In this document: piece after piece, positions 1 to 5,398 of the stretch
Position numbering within the stretch: the first letter of the stretch is position 1
Layout: the number at the start of each line of letters is the position of its first letter
NCBI GenBank assembly: GCA_012841225.1
Contig: DUVD01000296.1
Location: forward strand, 1-6,144
Reading direction: 5' to 3'
Length of the DNA stretch: 6,144 nt
DNA from: Fibrobacter sp.
Lineage (GTDB): Bacteria; Fibrobacterota; Fibrobacteria; Fibrobacterales; Fibrobacteraceae
The notes under the pieces: generated by a model
What the model was told of the DNA's origin: nothing
The model's input: only the letters and a program-made list of their open reading frames with translations
Database searches by the model: none
Position numbers and translations under genes: made by a program

Positions 1-1880
1 ATGAAAATCAAAAAACAACTTTTTCAACCTCTAATGTTTCATTTATTGGCCAAAGCACCGATAAAACGATCATTTTTAATAAGTCCATTAATGAAGGCAT
101 TGGCATTACGGCCACACTTTATTTTTACAAAGCAGACAATCTCTACTTACAAGACCTTACTATTTACAATAAAGCAAATTACGGCAACACCGCTTCTTAT
201 CAAGAAACAGGACGCCACGTTGCCGTACAAGAGCAAGGCAACAAGTACATCTATAAAAACGTAAAACTACTAAGCACCCAAGATACTTACTACACCAAAG
301 GAACCAGAACCTATTGGGAAACAGGTGAGATTCACGGGACCACGGATTACATTTGTGGGAGTGGTGATGTTTTTTTTGAGCAATCTCGCTTTTTTAATTT
401 GAAAAAAAGTGCCATGACAGCACCATCAACTACATCTGCCTGGGGCTATGTTTTTAACAGTTGCACAATCGACGGAAACGTTTCTGGTTATACTTTAGGC
501 CGATCTTGGAATACCGCTAAAGCCGTTTTTATTAACACCACTATGAATCAGCTCCCAGACGAGAAGGGCTGGGGTGATCCTATGAATTCTGTACCTCAAG
601 TTTTTGCCGAGTACAAAAGTAAAAATGCATCTGGAGGGCTAATCAATTTAAGTAAACGCCGCACGGACTACACAAAAGATGGAAATACGGTCAAGCTAAA
701 TCCAGTCCTTTCCGATGCAGAGGCCTCTCAGTATACGGTAGAAAACGTACTCGGCGGCAATGATCAATGGCGCCCTAAAGACCTCGCTAAACAACAAGGA
801 GCACCAAACGCTAGATTAGAAGGCAATTTAGTGCGTTGGGACGCGAACGAGAACGCTCTCTGTTGGGTTGTATTTAAAAATGAAAAGTACATGGGAAACA
901 CCATCGTCAATTCATTTGATGTTTCTAGTGCCGCCACTGGAGATTTGATTACCGTGCGAGCCGCTAACGCCATGGGCGGTCTTGGAGCGGCTTCCGTTGC
1001 CGCTGTCAAAGACCCACGCCCTTATTACGCAATTGACGCCACGGCTTTTTTAGGGGGGTCTGTTGTACAAACACCACCGGGAAATTCTCTTATAGAGGGG
1101 TCATCTGTCTCCTTTGTAGCAAGCCCCACAAAAGGATGGCATTTTACGAAGTGGTCTGGCGATTACAGCGGCACCGAATTAACTTGGAAAATCAACTCTT
1201 TAACCGCCCCTGTTTCTCTTCAAGCGGCGTTTATGCCCACAGATAAAATGGTCTACCAAGCAGAAACAGGTGTTTTAATTAAAGACGCCATACTCGAAAC
1301 CAAAAATACAGGCTTTACTGGCGATGCCTACATCAATGTGCACCCGCAAATCGGTTCTGGAGTGGAAATTCCAATACACGCTGACAGCACTCACGAGGCC
1401 AAAGTCTTAATCTCCTACGCCAATGGTAGTGATGTAAATAGACAACTCGGTATTTTGGTGAATGGAAAAACACAGCTAGCTTCTGTTGACTTTGAGCCCA
1501 CTGGAGCCTGGACTTCTTGGCAAACAAAACCGGTTACTCTTGTACTCCCTAAAGGAATCAGTAGTATTTCACTCCTAACCATAAATGCAAATGACGGCCC
1601 CAACATCGACAAAATCACCCTAGAAGAAAAACCCACAAGCATTATGCCTAAAATGCTACGCGGGTTAAAACACTTCTACGATGCGCGCTCAAAAACGCTT
1701 CACATAGACACCCCAAACACGGCTTCATTAATGGTCGAGATTTACAGCACCAACGGAAAAAAGAGCCTTTCTTTTACCAATCAAAAAGAGATGGTTCTTT
1801 CTCCTCTTGCTAAAGGGGTGTACATTCTAAAGGTAACTCAAGATAAAGAGAGCTACTCCGGATTTGTCACCTTGTTTTAA
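1..1880 (+). CDS. Pectinesterase (CE8 pectin methylesterase), secreted, multimodular, 5'-truncated by the window edge
   Basis: The reading frame is open from the first full codon at position 3 to TAA at 1878-1880, giving 625 visible residues; the start and signal peptide lie upstream. CE8 enzymes remove methyl esters from homogalacturonan. The catalytic region covers roughly residues 1-260 of the fragment. Visible active-site motifs are QDT (Q93, D94), GTTDYICG (D115) and LGRSW (R167, W169). The D94-D115 spacing of 21 equals that of the two catalytic Asp residues in plant enzymes. The position of the usual first Gln (QAVA motif) is Arg71 in GRHVAV. Further modules, by sequence character, are an FN3-like domain about 266-337 (ending VRAANAMGGLG), an InlB-B-repeat-like domain about 338-412 (GWHFTKWSGD), a CBM6/35-like beta-sandwich about 416-542 (starting YQAETG), and a T9SS-type-A-like domain about 543-625. 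The family call is very secure, the accessory modules less so. It converges on the sirtuin gene with overlapping stops. Confidence 0.93.
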   Translation, partial: ENQKTTFSTSNVSFIGQSTDKTIIFNKSINEGIGITATLYFYKADNLYLQDLTIYNKANYGNTASYQETGRHVAVQEQGNKYIYKNVKLLSTQDTYYTKGTRTYWETGEIHGTTDYICGSGDVFFEQSRFFNLKKSAMTAPSTTSAWGYVFNSCTIDGNVSGYTLGRSWNTAKAVFINTTMNQLPDEKGWGDPMNSVPQVFAEYKSKNASGGLINLSKRRTDYTKDGNTVKLNPVLSDAEASQYTVENVLGGNDQWRPKDLAKQQGAPNARLEGNLVRWDANENALCWVVFKNEKYMGNTIVNSFDVSSAATGDLITVRAANAMGGLGAASVAAVKDPRPYYAIDATAFLGGSVVQTPPGNSLIEGSSVSFVASPTKGWHFTKWSGDYSGTELTWKINSLTAPVSLQAAFMPTDKMVYQAETGVLIKDAILETKNTGFTGDAYINVHPQIGSGVEIPIHADSTHEAKVLISYANGSDVNRQLGILVNGKTQLASVDFEPTGAWTSWQTKPVTLVLPKGISSISLLTINANDGPNIDKITLEEKPTSIMPKMLRGLKHFYDARSKTLHIDTPNTASLMVEIYSTNGKKSLSFTNQKEMVLSPLAKGVYILKVTQDKESYSGFVTLF

Positions 1881-2593
1881 GCAAGCTTTAATGCAGGAAG
1901 AGCCTCGCCCGCTTTTTCTACAATAAGAAAATCAGAGCTAGGAACGCCACTACCATCGGGATTAATGCAAAGGATTTTAGCACCACTACTTCTTGCTATG
2001 TCTCTAAAACCTGCAGCGGGGTAAACGACGCTACTTGTGCCTATGTATATAAAATGCGTGCAGTTTCTAAGGCGTTCAAAAATAAGATCCATCTCAAAAG
2101 GCGTTTCTCCAAACCACACAATATGCGGACGCATTAAAGAAGAGCACTCTGGGCAAAGTGTGTCTCTGGTTTGCTTGCCTTCAAAATCAATAACGTGATT
2201 TTTATTATTTAAGCACCTTATTTTTTTTAATTCACCGTGCATCGCAAGCACTTGACTAGAACCTGCACGCTGATGCAAGTCGTCGATATTTTGAGTTATT
2301 AAAAAACAGCGCTCTTCACCCAGCTTTTTTTGAAGTGCAGCAAGGCTTAGGTGCGCAGGGTTTGGATTCACACCAGCTAACTCAGCGCGCCTTTGGTTAT
2401 AAAACTCGATTACTAAGTTAGGGTCTTGGATAAACCCCTCTGGAGTGGCTACATCTTGTACGCGATGGTTTTCCCATAAACCACCACTGTCTCTAAAAGT
2501 GGCAATGCCAGACTCTGCACTTACGCCAGCGCCGGTAAGGATAACCATTCGACTTTCGTTTGTCCAATGCCATTCTTGTTCATTCCAATTCAT
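1877..2593 (-). CDS. cobB: NAD-dependent protein deacylase, CobB-type class III sirtuin
   Basis: This 238-residue cytoplasmic sirtuin removes acyl groups from protein lysines, consuming NAD+ and releasing nicotinamide and O-acyl-ADP-ribose. Motifs in order are the NAD-binding GAGVSAESGIATFR (21-34), QNIDDLHQRAG (101-111) with Q101, N102 and D104, catalytic H119 in MHGE, RPHIVWFGE (155-163) and GTSSVVYPAAG (185-195). Y65 and R68 in FYNQRR match the Yxx R pair that in class III (SIRT5/CobB) enzymes binds acidic acyl groups, so desuccinylase or demalonylase activity besides deacetylation is plausible. Only three cysteines lie where the zinc ligands are expected (C127, C147, C150); RCLNN replaces the usual CxxC, as I recall for E. 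coli CobB. The ATG is supported by GTGAGG at 2604-2599, five bases upstream. The gene lies 92 bp downstream of GH5 on the same strand, but a terminator separates them. A weak promoter of its own or read-through must drive it. Its stop overlaps that of the esterase. Confidence 0.95.
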   Translation of the reverse strand: MNWNEQEWHWTNESRMVILTGAGVSAESGIATFRDSGGLWENHRVQDVATPEGFIQDPNLVIEFYNQRRAELAGVNPNPAHLSLAALQKKLGEERCFLITQNIDDLHQRAGSSQVLAMHGELKKIRCLNNKNHVIDFEGKQTRDTLCPECSSLMRPHIVWFGETPFEMDLIFERLRNCTHFIYIGTSSVVYPAAGFRDIARSSGAKILCINPDGSGVPSSDFLIVEKAGEALPALKLA

Positions 2594-2635
2594 TTTAGCC
2601 TCACTGATGATATAACATTACTTCTTAAACATACT

Positions 2636-2669
2636 AAAAAAAAGCCCCTCCGATTTGGAGAGGCTTTTT
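2636..2669 (-). terminator. Rho-independent terminator of the GH5 gene
   Basis: Read on the minus strand, GCCTCTCC, loop AAATC and GGAGGGGC form an 8-bp stem (seven Watson-Crick pairs and one U-G wobble), followed directly by eight U. It begins 17 bp after the GH5 stop codon. Read on the plus strand, the wobble becomes a C-A mismatch and the trailing T run is five, so the preferred direction is minus. The A/T runs flanking the stem could still allow weak action in both directions. Confidence 0.9.
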
Positions 2670-2685
2670 GTGTTTTGGAAGAGAA

Positions 2686-4701
2686 TTAGCGCAAGCGAAT
2701 AGGGGTAATTTGTTTTATCCCATTTTGATTCACTTGAAGAATAGCCATGCCTGAGTATTCTGTGGTAATATCAACACTATTAAGACCAACGTGCGTATCT
2801 ACTGTTTTTGAAACGAGATTTTGGCCAAGCGAATTCATTAAGTTAATGGACGCTTTTCCAGAAGCTTTTGAATCGAAAGAAAGTGAAATGGTTTTGCCCG
2901 ACAGTGAAAAATGAAGTGCAGGCGTGCTTATCTTTTTTGAAGCAATCGCTGTGGTTATATACGCTTTCGTTTTTGTAACCCATTCTTTATCCGAAGTGAC
3001 GTTTGCTACTGGAATTATAGAAACCGATTCCACGTTGCCAGAGAATTTTTGTGGCACTAAAAGGTCAAAGGTGTATAGCGTGTCTCTAGAGCCTTGGTTG
3101 TCTACAAAAATGATATAGTCCACATAAATGGTACCGCGATACGCTTCTGAATAGGCTTGTAAAGCAAAGAAGTCAATATTCGCAGGGTCAGCCGAAACAA
3201 AAGCCCTTGCAGAGTCGGCGTCGTTTACAGAAAGTGGTATACTATAATTATGCCAGCTGTCAAATACAGGCTCTCCCAAAGTGCGCTCACGCCAGGTATA
3301 ATTTTTGGACATGGTTACTAAATTTAGAGCTAAGAACCCGTATTGAGTTTCTCCGTCGCTTTGATAAGTAGACTCTCCGTTAATATAAGCCCGAACAATA
3401 ATAGAATCATAAGCGCTTATGTTTTTCTTTGCAACACCTAGATCAATTTGTCCATAAAGCGAGTCTTTAGCGGAATATAGGATCTTCATAGCGTTTTGAC
3501 CTACAGGGACTGGAATCCCTCCACCAAGTGCAGGCATATCGTGGCCAAGCCTCATCGCATTCATCACGCCCAAGTCATAAACAGCGCCAGAGGTGCGATC
3601 TAAGACGGTCATGTTATTATCGCCCTTATATCCAGTGTCCCATACTACAGGAATCAAGCCATGCTGTTTAGCTGATTTGGAAACGTATTTGTAAAAGGAT
3701 TCTCTAGAAGCCAAGTGTTTTTTTAGATCGTCACCATTAAGTGTTGTTCTTTTCATTGCACCAAATTCGCCGAGAATGACCGGGATGTTTTTATCTACAA
3801 ATTTCACTTTCATCAAGTTAAAAACGGAGTCGACAAAACTCTCTTCTCCCCAAGTTGAGTTTCGCTGTAAATTAGTAGTAGAGTGGTTAGCTGCACCCCA
3901 AAAGTAAAACACCTTTCCCCAATCGGCGTCCGATTCCATAAGGCAAAACTGGTAAGGGTAAAAATGCACTTCTGCCATAAGGCGCCCGGCAATGTGATCC
4001 ACTGGGATCGAGTTCATAAGCTGATTTGTTTTTTCTATGTCTGTTTCTGGACCTTGAAGTACCAATGTTCTAGAAGCGTTGTTGCCCCCTGTGGCGCGCA
4101 CGGCATCGATAAATGTCTTGTGATAGGTGTTCAAAATAGCCATCTGAGTGGCATTTTTCGCATTGGGCTCGTTAGCACTAGCAAAAAGAAGATGGCGCCC
4201 ATAATCTTTAAACGCTAGAGCAATTTGACGCCAATAAGCCTCTTGCTTTTTGTTTGCACCAGGCTGATTTTCCGCAGTAATGTCATTTTCGAGCCAACCA
4301 CCATCCCAATGGCTGTTCAAAATAACAAAAAGACTGTCTTTAATGCAATAATCTACAACAGCCTTGACTTGCGCCATCCACTGGGCATCAATCACATTAG
4401 TGCTTTGATTAGCGTGTGAATCCCAAGCGGTGGGAATGCGAATCGTTTTAAAGCCGGCTGCTTTAGCCGAATCGATAAGCCTTTGAGTGGGGACTTGGTT
4501 TCCCCAAAGTGTAGGGTCGCCAGGCACTTCCATGGTATTACCGATATTCCAGCCGAGGCCCATTTCTGCCGCAATGGACTTAGCCGTAGGGAGTGTTGCC
4601 TGCGCTGTCGCAGTAGAGAATCCAAAAGCAACTGCTAGTAAAATGAATGCGATCGCTTTTAATTTTTTATTTTGAATAGATTTTATGTTCGTGAGTTTCA
4701 T
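2686..4701 (-). CDS. Secreted GH5 glycoside hydrolase (endo-beta-1,4-glucanase/cellulase type) with CBM-like module and C-terminal sorting-like domain
   Basis: This complete 671-residue retaining endoglycanase probably cleaves beta-1,4-glucan such as cellulose. A signal peptide covers about residues 1-35: basic KK, hydrophobic AIAFILLAVAF, then a cleavage region ATAQA. The GH5 barrel is about 38-395. It starts with GLGWNIGNT (48-56), and shows RIP (88-90), HWD (131-133), acid/base E178 in ANEPN, HFYPY (246-250), nucleophile E312 in ILGEFGA, and W354 in VVWDTG. Residues about 402-548 form a beta-rich module ending GTIYVDYIIF, like CBM11/CBM30-type sandwiches; the exact family is uncertain. A 40-residue linker leads to a T9SS-type-A-like domain (about 594-671) with NSLGQNLVSK and GMAILQV. 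The start is set by the signal peptide; AAGG at 4717-4714 lies 12 bases from the ATG, an unusually distant ribosome site. Mannanase or xyloglucanase activity is possible, and I do not assign a GH5 subfamily. Confidence 0.94.
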   Translation of the reverse strand: MKLTNIKSIQNKKLKAIAFILLAVAFGFSTATAQATLPTAKSIAAEMGLGWNIGNTMEVPGDPTLWGNQVPTQRLIDSAKAAGFKTIRIPTAWDSHANQSTNVIDAQWMAQVKAVVDYCIKDSLFVILNSHWDGGWLENDITAENQPGANKKQEAYWRQIALAFKDYGRHLLFASANEPNAKNATQMAILNTYHKTFIDAVRATGGNNASRTLVLQGPETDIEKTNQLMNSIPVDHIAGRLMAEVHFYPYQFCLMESDADWGKVFYFWGAANHSTTNLQRNSTWGEESFVDSVFNLMKVKFVDKNIPVILGEFGAMKRTTLNGDDLKKHLASRESFYKYVSKSAKQHGLIPVVWDTGYKGDNNMTVLDRTSGAVYDLGVMNAMRLGHDMPALGGGIPVPVGQNAMKILYSAKDSLYGQIDLGVAKKNISAYDSIIVRAYINGESTYQSDGETQYGFLALNLVTMSKNYTWRERTLGEPVFDSWHNYSIPLSVNDADSARAFVSADPANIDFFALQAYSEAYRGTIYVDYIIFVDNQGSRDTLYTFDLLVPQKFSGNVESVSIIPVANVTSDKEWVTKTKAYITTAIASKKISTPALHFSLSGKTISLSFDSKASGKASINLMNSLGQNLVSKTVDTHVGLNSVDITTEYSGMAILQVNQNGIKQITPIRLR

Positions 4702-4733
4702 GTTTAAAATGAACCTTAAAAAAAATGCTACGC

Positions 4734-4761
4734 TTTATATTTATATAGATATATGTCCCAA
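4734..4761 (-). promoter_or_regulatory. Candidate sigma70-like promoter of the GH5 gene
   Basis: On the minus strand, TTGGGA (4761-4756) and TATAAA (4739-4734) are separated by 16 bases. They lie about 33 bases upstream of the GH5 ATG, in a very AT-rich stretch. The -35 match is only moderate, and AT-rich sequence produces -10-like words by chance, so this is a weak prediction. Confidence 0.35.
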
Positions 4762-4824
4762 TGACTTATTCTTAAAGCAGGTTTATCAAAAAGTATTGAG
4801 AGGTTCACAACGCTTTTAGCCTTT

Positions 4825-4858
4825 AAAAAACAAGCGGCCGCCTTGCGGCGGCCACTCG
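4825..4858 (-). terminator. Strong rho-independent terminator downstream of trxA, with GNRA-type loop
   Basis: Read on the minus strand, CGAGTGGCCGCC, loop GCAA and GGCGGCCGCTTG form a continuous 12-bp stem with two U-G or G-U wobbles, followed by six U. The core GGCCGCC/GGCGGCC is perfect on both strands (4836-4842 and 4847-4853). GCAA fits the stable GNRA tetraloop pattern. On the plus strand the wobbles become C-A mismatches, but a T run at 4859-4863 could support termination in that direction too. It lies about 160 bp after the trxA stop and would shield the GH5 promoter from trxA transcription. Confidence 0.88.
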
Positions 4859-4887
4859 TTTTTGTGTGTTGGGATCTTGAAGTAAAC

Positions 4888-4929
4888 TTTTTTGATCACG
4901 TTTAAAATAAAACGTTTAATATCAAAAAA
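4888..4929. repeat. Nested AT-rich inverted repeat in the trxA 3' flank
   Basis: The outer arms TTTTTTGAT (4888-4896) and ATCAAAAAA (4921-4929) are perfectly complementary over 9 bp. The inner arms ACGTTT (4898-4903) and AAACGT (4910-4915) are complementary over 6 bp with a 6-base loop. The joints are asymmetric, with one base on the left and five on the right. The structure is GC-poor, so it could be a weak transcript hairpin, a protein-binding site or chance in AT-rich DNA. Confidence 0.5.
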
Positions 4930-4972
4930 CCGCCATAAAACTTGAGTTCTATGGACAATTTATCCAAGTACA

Positions 4973-4988
4973 CTTTAAGGGCTTAAAG
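4973..4988. repeat. Short palindrome CTTTAAG-GG-CTTAAAG
   Basis: Two perfectly complementary 7-base arms are separated by two bases, 33 bases beyond the trxA stop codon. A two-base spacer is too short for an RNA hairpin loop without opening pairs, so a dimeric protein-binding site fits better than a terminator. No U tract follows on either strand. The function is unknown. Confidence 0.4.
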
Positions 4989-5021
4989 CGGCAAGGTAAC
5001 AAGCATTATAAAGAGTAGTCT

Positions 5022-5339
5022 TTAAATGTTCTTTTCTAAAAGATTTTTAATGGTCTCTTTTGGGACGGCACCAACTAAATTGCCGACTTCTACACCATTC
5101 TTGAACATTTTGAAATTAGGAATACTGGTAATGCCAAGGCGCGTGCAAATTTCTTTACAATCGTCGACATTCATTTTAGCAACAATAGCGCGACCGTCAA
5201 ATTCATCGGCGAGTTCATCCATAATAGGGCCCATCATTTGGCAAGGACGGCACCAAGCAGCCCAAAAATCAACGAGAACCAACTGGTCGGAACCAATAAC
5301 GGTATCAAATTTTTCGGCGCTAAGATGAATTGCAGGCAT
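5022..5339 (-). CDS. trxA: Thioredoxin with WCRPC active site
   Basis: This 105-residue cytoplasmic thioredoxin has the usual family length and reduces disulfides in partner proteins, receiving electrons from thioredoxin reductase. It shows the full fold signature: VDFWAAWC (23-30) with buried acid D24, redox cysteines C30 and C33, the MGPIMDELADE helix continuation, the NVDD strand, cis-proline P74 in SIPNF, and FKNGVEVGNLVGAVPK near the end. The active site is WCRPC rather than the common WCGPC; Arg between the cysteines may shift redox potential or partner choice. Two extra cysteines (C61, C65) lie in the helix after NVDD, where other thioredoxins can carry accessory or regulatory cysteines. 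The ATG is supported by AAAGGA at 5353-5348 with eight bases of spacing. It is probably monocistronic: the downstream gene is cut off by a strong terminator, and the upstream neighbour is divergent. Confidence 0.96.
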   Translation of the reverse strand: MPAIHLSAEKFDTVIGSDQLVLVDFWAAWCRPCQMMGPIMDELADEFDGRAIVAKMNVDDCKEICTRLGITSIPNFKMFKNGVEVGNLVGAVPKETIKNLLEKNI

Positions 5340-5398
5340 ATTTTTATTCCTTTGTAAATACTTATCTCGTAAAATAGTTAATTTGCAGGCTATTGTAT
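5340..5398. promoter_or_regulatory. Divergent promoter region between trxA and the right-edge exported protein gene
   Basis: Only 59 bp separate the two start codons, so the promoters and ribosome sites of both genes must overlap here or extend into the coding regions. On the plus strand, TAAAAT at 5370-5375 is a five-of-six match to a -10 box, without a good -35. On the minus strand, TACAAT at 5398-5393 is a possible -10 for trxA, also without a convincing -35. The region is real; the individual boxes are guesses. Confidence 0.4.

Larger units (their letters stand above)
4702..5021. other. Intergenic region between GH5 and trxA, 320 bp
   Basis: I find no credible coding frame here; the longest ATG frame noticed on the plus strand is 11 codons (from 4952) without a ribosome site. 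Positions 4702-4824 are the AT-rich GH5 leader and promoter side. Positions 4825-4858 are a strong terminator. Positions 4859-5021 form an AT-rich trxA 3' flank with two inverted repeats, and with an exact TATAAT on the minus strand at 5010-5005, 12 bases past the trxA stop. No tRNA, SRP RNA or riboswitch motif was recognised. Confidence 0.75.

Noticed and set aside
1..264. An 87-codon ATG-initiated plus-strand frame at the left edge.
   Set aside because: It is out of frame with the CE8 reading frame, which runs through the same bases (frame starting at 3) and encodes conserved pectinesterase motifs. Its translation is low-complexity and resembles no protein I know.
399..1880. TTG at 399 as the start of a 493-residue protein.
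   Set aside because: The frame is open upstream to the window edge, and the catalytic residues Q93, D94 and D115 lie before this codon. Starting here would remove half of the active site.
1895..1919. A plus-strand hairpin (AGGAAGAGC / GCTTTTTCT) just after the esterase stop as its terminator.
   Set aside because: The stem needs two G-U pairs, the T run is part of the stem, and no U tract follows. It also lies in the conserved-frame end of the sirtuin gene.
3883..4218. A 111-codon plus-strand frame antisense to the GH5 gene.
   Set aside because: It overlaps the GH5 catalytic barrel, including the acid/base Glu codon, and shows no signal peptide or recognisable motif. It is explained as a shadow frame.
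4952..4987. An 11-codon plus-strand frame in the intergenic region.
   Set aside because: There is no ribosome site, it overlaps a palindrome, and its length is easily explained by chance.
5026..5328. A 100-codon plus-strand frame antisense to trxA.
   Set aside because: It mirrors the thioredoxin gene, which has a complete family signature and a good ribosome site; the antisense translation has no recognisable features.
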